From: Bacteroidaceae bacterium
Lineage (GTDB): Bacteria > Bacteroidota > Bacteroidia > Bacteroidales > Bacteroidaceae
DNA: 54,941 nt
Reading direction: 5' to 3'
Assembly: GCA_024398405.1 (NCBI GenBank)
Contig: JAKSJE010000004.1
Coordinates: forward strand, 1-54,941
The notes beneath the pieces were generated by a model. That model made no database searches, was not told the DNA's origin, and worked only from the letters and a program-made list of their open reading frames with translations. Within the stretch, counting starts at the first letter, position 1; each line of letters opens with the position of its first letter. The translations under genes were made by a program, and so were the position numbers. Below, piece after piece: positions 1 through 8,066 of the stretch.

Positions 1-49
1 CTAAAGAAAAATCTCAAAATCACCTAAAATGTAATTAATAGAACACCCC
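1..49. repeat. Truncated right end of a related palindromic element (subfamily with GGGGTG ends)
   Basis: The stretch ends in TAATTAATAGAACACCCC, which matches the right terminal repeat of the 198-bp element found elsewhere in the window except for a rearranged tip (ACACCCC instead of ACCCACC). A nearby CTCAAAATC also matches the internal arm. The left part lies outside the window. It is followed by TAAA, consistent with the TNNA target preference. A matching left end (GGGGTGTTCTAAAAATTC) occurs near the far end of the window, so this is likely a sister subfamily. Confidence 0.5.
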
Positions 50-72
50 TAAAACCTGTACTATGTAGTATA

Positions 73-270
73 GGTGGGTTCTAAAAATTCACCGAATAAT
101 ACAAATTTATCAAACATGGGTGACATAATTCTTTTCAGCGCTTTTGGCTTTGTTCCGGCATCTTGCTGTTTGTCAGTCAGTCATTATGCCCGCATAATTC
201 CTTCCTTCCGCACAGCAACCTGTTCGGAACAAACCTCAAAATCGCAAGAAATGAATTTATAGAATCCACC
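73..270 (+). mobile_element. Palindromic MITE-like element, copy 1 (198 bp, TSD TATA)
   Basis: Left end GGTGGGTTCTAAAAATTC and right end GAATTTATAGAATCCACC are near-perfect inverted repeats. The element is flanked by TATA on both sides (69-72 and 271-274). Inside, an arm CGCTTTTGGCTTTGTTCCGG pairs imperfectly with a downstream arm, and the centre is ATTATG-CCCG-CATAAT. The whole element can therefore fold into one long hairpin. It lies just beyond the 3' end of the restriction endonuclease gene. A 62-codon open frame runs through it but is a by-product of the repeat. Confidence 0.88.
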
Positions 271-275
271 TATAA

Positions 276-1163
276 TTAGATTGCCCTCCATTCTGGATTA
301 AACCATTGACGTTGCTCTTTCCATTGCTTTGCAGCTTGAAGCGCATGAACCTTAAATAGGTCGAAATCAATGGCAATAGGATATATTCTGTCATTGTTTT
401 CTTTTTCAGAAAAGACATACATGCCATGCCATCCATTGGTAGGAAATTCTTCAGACCCACCATTTACCATTGATTGGAATTTTGGCAACTTGAGGAAATC
501 TCCATCTAAGACAAAGGCAACACTCCAGAAATACGATTGCATCGCATGAAGCGAAGGTTCTCTGTCTCGTGTTACTCTGTCACGAACGCTTGTTTTGCAT
601 TGAACACAACCAAAGCATTTCTTTTTACCATCGACCGTGACAATACAATAGAGGTCAAAAATATTGCCTTTTATCTGATCAATAAGCCAACTAATGTCTC
701 GTGGTTCATTGTCTAGTTCTCCTGCCTTAATTAAGGTATTAAGGTCACGCTGAAGTATGATTTCAACATCTGTCCCATCAAGAGCAAGAGATGAAAGTTC
801 CTTAATCATCTCTTCAAAAGCATGACCACTTGACTTTTTCCAACTCTCATCTGCACTTACAACCTTTTGTATGGTGTTCAAGTCTTTTATTCCTGACTTT
901 TTGTAAAGGTGAACGCGATATAGCGCACTCCATAGTTCTGAGACGGAAGCATCTTCTATTTCATTTAGACCTTTCATGACAGAAACTCGAATAGCAGATT
1001 TCTGCGCTTCTTTAGCCCATTCTTCTTGTTTCTTTTCAAGATTGGCTTTCCCTTTATATGCCTTGTCTAATCGCTTGTAGCACCTGTTGTATTCCTTCTG
1101 GTAGGTGGAAAGACAATACTTATAATAGTCAAATTCCATATTTGTTAAGTTTAAAGAGTTCAA
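276..1163 (-). CDS. Type II restriction endonuclease (PD-(D/E)XK fold, EcoRII/BsaWI-like)
   Basis: This is probably the cleaving half of a type II restriction-modification system. The 295-aa protein has an alpha-helical, lysine-rich N-terminus. A SSGHAFEEMI segment (about residues 111-120) and a core FDLYCIVTV...FGCVQCKTSVRDR follow, with Asp170, Lys190 and the S-x-R-D-R tail typical of EcoRII- and BsaWI-related nucleases. The usual acid before the catalytic Lys is Gln188, as in several members of these groups. It is co-directional with, and overlaps by 35 bp, the upstream cytosine methyltransferase gene, so the two are translationally linked. An alternative start at residue 9 would shorten the overlap. 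The gene is visibly AT-richer than the housekeeping genes, which suggests acquisition. Cleavage specificity cannot be read from the sequence. Confidence 0.75.
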   Translation of the reverse strand: MNSLNLTNMEFDYYKYCLSTYQKEYNRCYKRLDKAYKGKANLEKKQEEWAKEAQKSAIRVSVMKGLNEIEDASVSELWSALYRVHLYKKSGIKDLNTIQKVVSADESWKKSSGHAFEEMIKELSSLALDGTDVEIILQRDLNTLIKAGELDNEPRDISWLIDQIKGNIFDLYCIVTVDGKKKCFGCVQCKTSVRDRVTRDREPSLHAMQSYFWSVAFVLDGDFLKLPKFQSMVNGGSEEFPTNGWHGMYVFSEKENNDRIYPIAIDFDLFKVHALQAAKQWKEQRQWFNPEWRAI

Positions 1164-2316
1164 TTATTTGTAATCCCCATGCATAAGCAAGCAGAGGTGG
1201 AACTGCATCACCAATCTGCTCATACTTATCTTGAACTGTTCTATCTATGTGAGGAACAATGTAAGGGCCACCTACAAAATTATACGAATCAGGAAAAGAT
1301 TGAAGACGAGCGCATTCTCGAACAGTTAAACATCTATCGTACTTGGGATGAACAAACTCATCCAAGCAATGGCTTGTCACAGTTGGAGCTGCCTCGTTTT
1401 CTTTCAAGCGCATGTTTCGCTTGATAAACAATTTCTTCGGCATAATCCTCTGTTCTTGAAGCTTCTCGCGTTCTTCTCCTTGGTAACGGTCAAACAATGT
1501 CTTGAGACTTTCACCAGATCCCAATAAAGCAAAGCGCTTCAATGTACAGTCTCTATGTTTCATAGGCATGTGATTCGTGATTTTATCACTACCCATGCCT
1601 TCTCTTTTCCAAAACTTATCATCACGCATTAAGGCACAGTATGCGTTATCTACATCAACATATTCTGTACCTTCAATTCCTGAATTAGGAATTACGTTTG
1701 GAAGCCCCATAAGCGCATCTCCCACTGTTGCAGACTTACGAGTTTGATTCGGTTCTGCTAACCACCATTTTTCAAATCGTGTAGCAAGGATAAAGAATCG
1801 ATTGCGTTTTTGTGGGACTCCAAATTTAGTTGCATCAAGTACGACTTGAATCATGTTGTTGTAGCCAGCCTCTTCTAATTCTTTACGCAGTATATCAACA
1901 ATCAATGTTGGAGAATCCTTATGTGCCTTCTTTGATGTAATCGCGGGGACATTTTCAAAAAGAATCATCTTTGCATTGGCCATCTTTGCTATACGAATAC
2001 CCTCACGGAAAAGGAATTGACGGTCATCATAGAACGAACGAGACGTATTGCCCGCGGTTGAGAATGTTTCACATGGCATACCAGATGTTACCAAATCTAC
2101 TCCTTCCTCAGGAATAAAAGGCAACACCATATCCTCTGTGACTTTACGGATGTCAGAATGGATAACATGCACTTCCGGATGATTTGCCGCATATGTTTCA
2201 CAACAACTCTTGATGTATTCAATAGCAACAAGTGTTGTAAATCCTGCAGCATGTAACCCTGTGCAAATTCCACCGGGACCTGCAAAGCAATCTATATGTG
2301 TAAATTGTCTATTCAT
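1129..2316 (-). CDS. DNA (cytosine-5-)-methyltransferase of the restriction-modification pair
   Basis: The protein transfers a methyl group from S-adenosylmethionine to C5 of cytosine and protects host DNA from the adjacent nuclease. The conserved motifs are in order. Motif I is FAGPGG (11-16), IV is SGMPCETFS with the catalytic Cys82, VI is ENVP (121-124), and VIII is QKRNRFF (169-175). A variable target-recognition region follows, then motif IX RECARLQSFPDSY and motif X QIGDAVPPLLAYAWG near the C-terminus. At 395 aa it is full length. The gene is AT-rich and probably horizontally acquired with its partner. A Bacteroidetes-type -7 box (TAACTTTG on the minus strand) lies about 65 bases upstream, inside the transposase remnant next door. 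Confidence 0.95.
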   Translation of the reverse strand: MNRQFTHIDCFAGPGGICTGLHAAGFTTLVAIEYIKSCCETYAANHPEVHVIHSDIRKVTEDMVLPFIPEEGVDLVTSGMPCETFSTAGNTSRSFYDDRQFLFREGIRIAKMANAKMILFENVPAITSKKAHKDSPTLIVDILRKELEEAGYNNMIQVVLDATKFGVPQKRNRFFILATRFEKWWLAEPNQTRKSATVGDALMGLPNVIPNSGIEGTEYVDVDNAYCALMRDDKFWKREGMGSDKITNHMPMKHRDCTLKRFALLGSGESLKTLFDRYQGEEREKLQEQRIMPKKLFIKRNMRLKENEAAPTVTSHCLDEFVHPKYDRCLTVRECARLQSFPDSYNFVGGPYIVPHIDRTVQDKYEQIGDAVPPLLAYAWGLQIIELFKLNKYGI

Positions 2317-2376
2317 ATTATTTATTCACTTAGCTTAGTGCTGCGATTGGAAATCAAGTGATAATCGTAACAGGAC

Positions 2377-2568
2377 ATGGCAAAGTTACAAATAAAATCC
2401 GAGAAACTCACACCATTCGGTGGAATTTTTATGGTAATGGAGCAATTTGACTCCATGTTCTCATCCGTCATCTACTCGACACTGGGCCAGAGATGCAGCA
2501 GCGTCATCGGATATCAGTTCAGCGAGATTGTCCGCTCGCTGATGAGCGTGTACTTTCCCGCCGGTTAG
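2377..2568 (+). pseudogene. N-terminal fragment of an IS1380-family transposase
   Basis: The 63-aa frame starts MAKLQIKSEKLTPFGGIF and continues through FDSMFSSVI...YQFSEIVRSLMSVYF. This is the characteristic N-terminus of the IS1380-family transposases common in Bacteroides and Prevotella. The intact enzyme is roughly 400 aa or more. Here the frame ends at a stop just after the SLMSVYF motif, and none of the catalytic DDE region follows. No insertion-sequence ends could be recognised around it. It is a dead relic, and its first codons overlap a possible promoter for the divergent methyltransferase gene. Confidence 0.75.
2381..2388 (-). promoter_or_regulatory. Candidate -7 box for the restriction-modification genes
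   Basis: Read on the minus strand this is TAACTTTG, a perfect Bacteroidetes -7 element, about 65 bases before the methyltransferase start. No clear TTTG -33 element sits 19-20 bases upstream, so the call is moderate. The box lies within the first codons of the transposase relic. Confidence 0.5.
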
Positions 2569-2803
2569 AATCTGCGTATTAATCCGCTTTTAGCGGCTTT
2601 TCCTCCTTCGCACCTCGGCAATGCTCAAAAATATTTGGCGTTGCTCTTGGTTTGGCGTCGGCTTTCCTCAAGTCGCATAGTGGGGTAAGGGGAAGGTGGC
2701 TACATTGGGCGGTCATTCCATTGCTTTTCACTACAGCGGACTATTGCTTGCTCCCTAAACCAGCCTCTGATTCCATTTTTTGAGTATAGTTGCGGATTTT
2801 AGG
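2569..2803. other. Non-coding stretch between transposase relic and palindromic element
   Basis: No convincing open frame is present on either strand. Local short inverted repeats occur (for example CCGCTTTTAGCGG near the start). The composition resembles insertion-sequence debris, in keeping with the relic to its left and the palindromic element to its right. Confidence 0.4.
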
Positions 2804-2807
2804 TGTA

Positions 2808-3005
2808 GGTGGGTTCTAAAAATTCACCGTTACAATAAAATAAGCATAACAATGGGTTAGAATAAACTTTTCGCCGCTTTTGGCTTTCTTTCGGCATCTT
2901 GCTGTTTGTCACTCGGTCACATAGCTCGCTATGCTCCCTCGCTCCGCACAGCAATCTGCTCGAAACAAATCTCAAAATCGTCAGAAATGAATTTATGAAC
3001 CCACC
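2808..3005 (+). mobile_element. Palindromic MITE-like element, copy 2 (198 bp, subfamily B, TSD TGTA)
   Basis: It has the same terminal repeats and the same 198-bp length as copy 1, flanked by TGTA at 2804-2807 and 3006-3009. The interior is diverged (subfamily B, shared with the copy at 33.4 kb). The apical stem is CATAGC-TC-GCTATG rather than TTATGC-CC-GCATAA, so both arms changed together. It sits about 70 bases upstream of the promoter of the glycosyltransferase/DUF4922 gene. Confidence 0.88.
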
Positions 3006-3071
3006 TGTAACTTGTTTTGTCTGTTTTTGACGAAATTGAGTGCCTTTTTTCGTGTTTTCAGAAAAAAATGC

Positions 3072-3079
3072 TACCTTTG
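3072..3079 (+). promoter_or_regulatory. -7 box (TACCTTTG) of the glycosyltransferase/DUF4922 gene
   Basis: A perfect TAnnTTTG box ends 8 bases before the ATG at 3088, so the transcript would have almost no leader. It lies downstream of the more upstream in-frame ATG at 3040 and therefore argues against that start. Confidence 0.65.
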
Positions 3080-3087
3080 CGACTTGT

Positions 3088-5427
3088 ATGAGAAATGTCG
3101 ATTGTTTCATTCCATGCTCAGACATGGAGTCAACACTGGGAAATGTGTCGCAAGTCCGTAAGTGCGCGTGCGTCCGTAATGTGTTCCTTATGACCAACAA
3201 CGTCTCGTTCCCACAAGTGGATGGATGCACGGTGATGTTCGTTGACCATCTGGAAAGCAGCAGTACATGTAAGCAGATAGCCACAATGGCGAAGTCGCCA
3301 TTCGCTCTGATATTCTTCAGTATCACACCGTTGTCGCTTGGCTACAATTCGATTGAGCGTATGGTCCAGGTTGCCGAGCGGTCGGATGCCGGCATGGTGT
3401 ATTCGGATCGTTATTCTGTGAGACGTGGCGAGACGGTGAAGCATCCGGCCATACCTTACCAGGAGGGAAGTCTGCGTAACGATTTCGACTTCGGTTCGCT
3501 GAGGCTGTACCGTACGGAATGCCTGAAGCGCTATGCCACGGAAGCCGGTCGGTATGCCGGTGCCGGGGTATATGAGATGAACCTGTCAGTGTCGAGGCAG
3601 AAGCCGATATGCTATCTCAACGAATACCTCTACACTGAGGAGGAGACCGACCTGAGGAAAAGCGGTGAGAAACAGTTCGACTATGTTGACCCGCGAAACC
3701 AGGAGATACAGAAAGAGATGGAAGTCGTATGTACGGACCATCTGAGGAAGGTGGGAGCCTACATAGATCCGTCAACGGTGTCGGAGGTGGCTGTGGAGAA
3801 CGGTAGGTTCGAAAACGAGGTGTCGGTGGTGATACCGGTGCGTAATCGTCGCAAGACCATAGACGACGCGGTGATGTCTGCGCTGAGCCAGAAGGCTGGT
3901 TTCAGATTCAACATCATCGTGGTGGATAACCACTCGGATGACGGAACCACTGAGATCGTCGCCCGTCTTGCCGACTCCGATCCGCGAGTGATACATATCG
4001 TCCCTGAGGAAACCGACCTGGGGATAGGCGGCTGCTGGAACAAGGCGGTCAACGACCCGAGGTGCGGACGATTTGCCGTTCAGCTTGACAGCGATGACCT
4101 CTACGCACGCGAGAGTACGTTGCAGGACATCGTTGATAAGTTCCACGCTGAGCACTGCGCCATGGTCATAGGCTCTTACAGGATGTGTGACTTCCACTTG
4201 AGCACCTTGCCTCCGGGCTTGATAGACCACCGCGAGTGGACGGACGAGAACGGGCGCAACAACGCGCTGCGCATCAACGGACTGGGTGCGCCGAGAGCGT
4301 TCTACACACCGCTTTTGAGAAAGGTGGGATTCCCGAATACGTGCTATGGTGAGGACTATGCGGTAGGACTTGCGTTCTCAAGGCGATACAGGATAGGACG
4401 TATTTTCGATGAGCTCTATCTCTGCCGCCGGTGGGAAGGCAACAGTGATGCGGCGCTGAGCGTAGAGAAGGTCAATGCCAACAACTACTATAAGGACAGT
4501 CTCAGGACGATGGAACTGAAGGCCCGTCAGCAGATGAACGAGAAGTGGAGTCACCGCGGGACGGAAGAAGAGGTCATGAGCCTCTTCGCCGCGCAAGTCC
4601 GTGAATGGCCGGAGGCCGGTGTGCGGTATCGCCAACTGGAAAACGTACAGAAACGTAAGTATTCCCATGAGGGGAAGGACCTGGTGATTCAGTTCAACCC
4701 GGCCAGAATAGCCTCCACTGGAGCAGAGCTGAACAGCAAGGCGATAAGCCGACGTGAATGTTTCCTGTGTGAAGACAACCTGCCGGTGGAGCAGCGTGAC
4801 GTGGTCCTGGATGAGAAATACCACTTGCTTGTCAATCCGTACCCGATTCTCAGCAAGCATTTCACGATACCTTGCCGCCAGCACAGTCCACAGTCTGTAC
4901 TGTCGGACTTCGGGCGCATGATGACGTTCGCCGAGACGCTGGAAGACCTTGTCGTGTTCTATAACGGACCACTCTGCGGAGCGTCGGCGCCAGACCATCA
5001 GCATTTCCAGGCAGGCAGCAAAGGTCAGCTCCCTATAGAGAAGGCAGTGGCCGCTCAAAGTGGAGAGAGCCGGAACACCGTCTTCGAACTGGACTGGTTC
5101 TGCCGGTCCTGGGTGATAAGGGCTGAATCGGTGTCAGTGGCGGAAGAGCTCTTCCGAAGGCTGTATGATGTGCTCCCGATGGAATCAGGCCTTACGGAGC
5201 CGATGATGAACCTGCTCTCATGGGCTGATGATGACAGCCTTGTCTGCGTGGTGATACCCCGCAAGAAGCACCGTCCGGCCTGCTATTCATCAGAGGGCGA
5301 GAGTCAGGTGATGGTGAGTCCCGGCGCGCTCGACATGAGCGGCCTTGTCATCACACCCCGTGAGGAGGACTTCCGCAAGCTGTCGAAAGAACAGGCGATA
5401 GCCATAATCCGTGAGTGTGGGGTCTGA
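3088..5427 (+). CDS. Glycosyltransferase family 2 / DUF4922 (HIT-like phosphorylase) fusion protein
   Basis: This 779-aa multidomain cytoplasmic protein starts MRNVDCFIP. About residues 1-230 form a first, degenerate glycosyltransferase-like domain. A clear GT2 domain follows at about residue 245, with [21 protein letters not shown] and the metal/sugar motif QLDSDD. From about residue 510 there is a DUF4922 domain with a C-x2-C ([10 protein letters not shown]) and the HIT/GalT-like segments [13 protein letters not shown] and PDHQHFQAG, which resemble nucleotide-sugar phosphorylases. Combining a glycosyltransferase with a phosphorylase-like domain suggests that it makes and consumes an activated sugar; the substrate is unknown. 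An upstream in-frame ATG exists, but the promoter box lies inside that extension. The AmpG-like permease follows 55 bp downstream. Confidence 0.8.
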   Translation: MRNVDCFIPCSDMESTLGNVSQVRKCACVRNVFLMTNNVSFPQVDGCTVMFVDHLESSSTCKQIATMAKSPFALIFFSITPLSLGYNSIERMVQVAERSDAGMVYSDRYSVRRGETVKHPAIPYQEGSLRNDFDFGSLRLYRTECLKRYATEAGRYAGAGVYEMNLSVSRQKPICYLNEYLYTEEETDLRKSGEKQFDYVDPRNQEIQKEMEVVCTDHLRKVGAYIDPSTVSEVAVENGRFENEVSVVIPVRNRRKTIDDAVMSALSQKAGFRFNIIVVDNHSDDGTTEIVARLADSDPRVIHIVPEETDLGIGGCWNKAVNDPRCGRFAVQLDSDDLYARESTLQDIVDKFHAEHCAMVIGSYRMCDFHLSTLPPGLIDHREWTDENGRNNALRINGLGAPRAFYTPLLRKVGFPNTCYGEDYAVGLAFSRRYRIGRIFDELYLCRRWEGNSDAALSVEKVNANNYYKDSLRTMELKARQQMNEKWSHRGTEEEVMSLFAAQVREWPEAGVRYRQLENVQKRKYSHEGKDLVIQFNPARIASTGAELNSKAISRRECFLCEDNLPVEQRDVVLDEKYHLLVNPYPILSKHFTIPCRQHSPQSVLSDFGRMMTFAETLEDLVVFYNGPLCGASAPDHQHFQAGSKGQLPIEKAVAAQSGESRNTVFELDWFCRSWVIRAESVSVAEELFRRLYDVLPMESGLTEPMMNLLSWADDDSLVCVVIPRKKHRPACYSSEGESQVMVSPGALDMSGLVITPREEDFRKLSKEQAIAIIRECGV

Positions 5428-5482
5428 TGGGCATTCCAGACCATGAAAACCGAATGTAGTACAGAACGCTTTCAGTTACGAT

Positions 5483-6787
5483 ATGAAACCAGAAACGAAG
5501 AACAGGACACCTTGGCTGTGGATTCCCACACTGTATTTCGCTGAGGGCATTCCTTATTTCATAGTCAATAATATCAGTGTGCTCATGTTCGCCAAGATGG
5601 GTGTGCCCAACGGTGAGATGGCACTGTTCACCAGTCTGCTGTATCTGCCGTGGACGATAAAACCCCTGTGGAGTCCGTTCGTCGATATCATCAGGACCAA
5701 GCGCTGGTGGATTCTGTCCATGCAGGTGCTTATGTCCGTGGTATTGGTGGTCATGGCTCTTACTCTGACACGGCCGACGTCACAGATGATAGACCACGGC
5801 GAGACACCTATGAGCCTGTTCACGCTCACCCTCGTCCTTTTCATAGTGACAGCCTTCGCCTCAGCCACTCATGACATAGCGGCAGACGGTTTCTACATGC
5901 TCGGGCTTTCGGGGAAGGACCAGTCGTTCTATGTCGGGATACGCAGCACGTTCTATCGTCTCTCCAATATCTTCGGTCAGGGTGTGCTCGTGGCGATAGC
6001 CGGTCACATAGAGACCGAGTATGATGATGTGCCGCTCTCGTGGACGGTGACGTTAGGCGTCGCCGCCGTGTTGTTCACCTTGGTGACCTTGTACCATTTC
6101 CTTGCTGTCCCGAAGGTGGAGCGGCAAGAGGAATCCGACGTGACGGCATTCTCGGTCATCTTGGGGTTCATCAGGTCTTTCGCCACATTCTTCACTAAGG
6201 ACGGCGTGCTGCTGGCTATCGCGTTCATGTTGCTGTACAGACTTCCGGAGGCATTCCTGCTGAAACTGTGCACCCCTTTCCTTGTCGCCTCCCCGGATGT
6301 GGGAGGGTTGGGTATGGCCACTCAGGATGTCGGGCTTGCGTATGGCACAATAGGTGTCATATTCCTGACGTTGGGAGGAATAGTCGGCGGCATCATGGCT
6401 TCGCGATGGGGACTCAGGAAGTCCCTCTGGCCTATGGCAGCCTGTATGACACTTCCTTGTCTCTCATTTGTCTATCTCGCCGCTTTCCAGCCAGGTGACA
6501 TGATTGTCATCAGCACCTGCATAGCGATAGAGCAATTCGGATACGGTTTCGGATTCACAGCCTACATGTTGTATATGATGCATTTCGCTGACGGAGAATT
6601 CAAGACATCGCATTATGCTATCTGCACTGCATTCATGGCCTTGAGCATGATGCTGCCAGGTATGGTCGCAGGGTATATTCAGGAGTGGCTGGGCTATGAG
6701 AACTTCTTCTGGATGGTCATGGTGTGCTGTGTCGCCACTGTCGTAGTGACGGCATTGGTCGTAAAGAAACTGAAGAAAAAAATTTGA
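5483..6787 (+). CDS. AmpG-like MFS permease (PAT family)
   Basis: This 434-aa inner-membrane protein has about twelve hydrophobic segments. Its N-terminus, with PTLYFAEGIPYFIVNN, the loop LPWTIKPLWSPFVD and the helix containing SATHDIAADGFY, is typical of the PAT/AmpG branch of the major facilitator superfamily. AmpG proteins import anhydro-muropeptides released from the cell wall for recycling. In Bacteroidetes several paralogues exist and not all are proven muropeptide carriers. It follows the glycosyltransferase/DUF4922 gene by 55 bp and precedes peptidase genes, which would fit uptake and use of sugar-peptides. Substrate is inferred only. Confidence 0.8.
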   Translation: MKPETKNRTPWLWIPTLYFAEGIPYFIVNNISVLMFAKMGVPNGEMALFTSLLYLPWTIKPLWSPFVDIIRTKRWWILSMQVLMSVVLVVMALTLTRPTSQMIDHGETPMSLFTLTLVLFIVTAFASATHDIAADGFYMLGLSGKDQSFYVGIRSTFYRLSNIFGQGVLVAIAGHIETEYDDVPLSWTVTLGVAAVLFTLVTLYHFLAVPKVERQEESDVTAFSVILGFIRSFATFFTKDGVLLAIAFMLLYRLPEAFLLKLCTPFLVASPDVGGLGMATQDVGLAYGTIGVIFLTLGGIVGGIMASRWGLRKSLWPMAACMTLPCLSFVYLAAFQPGDMIVISTCIAIEQFGYGFGFTAYMLYMMHFADGEFKTSHYAICTAFMALSMMLPGMVAGYIQEWLGYENFFWMVMVCCVATVVVTALVVKKLKKKI

Positions 6788-6813
6788 AGTTCCGGGATTA
6801 TGTCGTAACTTTG
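6783..6813 (+). promoter_or_regulatory. Promoter of the S41-like lipoprotein gene (TTTG-N19-TAACTTTG)
   Basis: TTTG at 6783-6786 and TAACTTTG at 6806-6813 are separated by 19 bases, a full consensus Bacteroidetes promoter. The -33 element overlaps the stop codon of the preceding permease gene. The ATG follows the -7 box by 8 bases, so the leader is nearly absent. Confidence 0.8.
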
Positions 6814-6821
6814 CGTCTGAT

Positions 6822-8066
6822 ATGAATAGCAATACCAAATATACAGTCCTCGGACTTCTGTCGTTGGCATGTTGCCTGTTGTACGGTTGCGGTGAGGACC
6901 GTACGTACGAATATGAGGCATGGACCCAGAAGAACCGAGTGATGCAGGAGGTGATGAGGGAATGGTATATCTGGGGTGATGGCATAAAGGATCAGGAGTG
7001 GAAAGACTATTTCGGTGATGCCACGGACTTTTTCAAGAAGCTCATCTCTTCATCAAACCCCAATGACACATGGTCTTATTGCATGGTTGACTCATCGCGA
7101 AAGGACTGTCATGAACGTGGCACCTTCAACCATATCGACTCATACGGCATAGACTACACGACCATGAGTGACCCGACCCGGTTGACGAGCCAGACCCTTG
7201 CCCGGGTTCTGACCGTGTACGATGGTTCGCCTGCAAAGGAATGTGGTTTGGAGAGAGGAGAGTTCATCAGCCATATAGACGGCGAGAAGGTGACTGCCAA
7301 GAATGTCTCGCTACTAAAGAACGGAGGCGCGCATCGTCTTATCGTGAATCGGCTCTCTGCCATTAGGGATTCCCTTGTGTGGCAATCCGAACGCGAGGTC
7401 ACCATCGGCGCTTCACGGAAGGTGGATGATGTCCAGGTGCCAGTCGCACGCGTGTTCACAAAAAAGACCGACGTGATAGGTTATGTCATGATCAATCACC
7501 TGAACGGTGATGGCTATAAAGACGTTCTCCGGGAATTCAATCAGACGGACGTGTTGGTTGTGGATTTCAGGCTCTGCAATGACGGGACATTGGAAAGCGC
7601 AAGAGCCCTGGCGTCATGCCTGGTGGATGAAAGCAAATACGGTGAGACATTCTGCACCTCTGTGTGGAAAGAGTCGAAAAAGGAACAGAACCAGACCCTT
7701 CTGTATGACCCGGACTTCAAACCATTCAATCCATGTGTCAAGAGCGTGTGTTTCATCACGTCGGCATATACCTCGGGGGCTGCTGAATGGGTGATATATG
7801 GTCTGAGGCACAGCATGGGGGATGATTTCTGCAGGACGTTCGGAGTGACCTCGAAAGGCCAGAACGTGACAATCAAGGAGTTCCCTACCGAATTCGGATA
7901 TACACTCGGACTTTCAGTGGCATACATTACTGATGGCGATGGGAACTATGACTATGGCGACGGAATAGCACCGGATGTGGATGTGAATGAATACCAATAT
8001 GTCAGGTTCTATCCGTATGGTGACAAGGATGAGATTGTACTGAGCACTGTAATCGATAACATATGA
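6822..8066 (+). CDS. S41 family peptidase-like lipoprotein, catalytic residues apparently altered
   Basis: This 414-aa protein has a lipoprotein signal with lipobox LLYGC (Cys23), so it should be anchored in the periplasm or at the outer membrane. A tail-specific-protease N-domain is followed by a PDZ-like region (GSPAKECGLERGEFISHIDG, about 136-155) and the S41 core (VVDFRLCNDGTLESA, then FITSAYTSGAAEWVI). Where active S41 enzymes read T-x-S-A-S-E with the nucleophilic Ser, this one reads TSGAAE (Gly319). Where they read T-x-G-K, it reads TSKGQ. It may therefore be inactive or have shifted residues (Ser318, Lys345). It has its own consensus promoter and overlaps the next gene by 4 bp. Confidence 0.8.
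   Translation: MNSNTKYTVLGLLSLACCLLYGCGEDRTYEYEAWTQKNRVMQEVMREWYIWGDGIKDQEWKDYFGDATDFFKKLISSSNPNDTWSYCMVDSSRKDCHERGTFNHIDSYGIDYTTMSDPTRLTSQTLARVLTVYDGSPAKECGLERGEFISHIDGEKVTAKNVSLLKNGGAHRLIVNRLSAIRDSLVWQSEREVTIGASRKVDDVQVPVARVFTKKTDVIGYVMINHLNGDGYKDVLREFNQTDVLVVDFRLCNDGTLESARALASCLVDESKYGETFCTSVWKESKKEQNQTLLYDPDFKPFNPCVKSVCFITSAYTSGAAEWVIYGLRHSMGDDFCRTFGVTSKGQNVTIKEFPTEFGYTLGLSVAYITDGDGNYDYGDGIAPDVDVNEYQYVRFYPYGDKDEIVLSTVIDNI

Noticed and set aside
74..262. A 62-codon open frame inside the palindromic elements (also in copies 3 and 8)
   Set aside because: It recurs only because the element recurs. The interior is a long palindrome with compensatory changes in the stem, subfamily B copies break the frame, and no ribosome-binding or codon signal supports a protein.
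2799..3326. 175-codon frame antisense to the start of the glycosyltransferase/DUF4922 gene
   Set aside because: It spans the palindromic element and the 5' end of a well-supported gene, with no recognisable domain.
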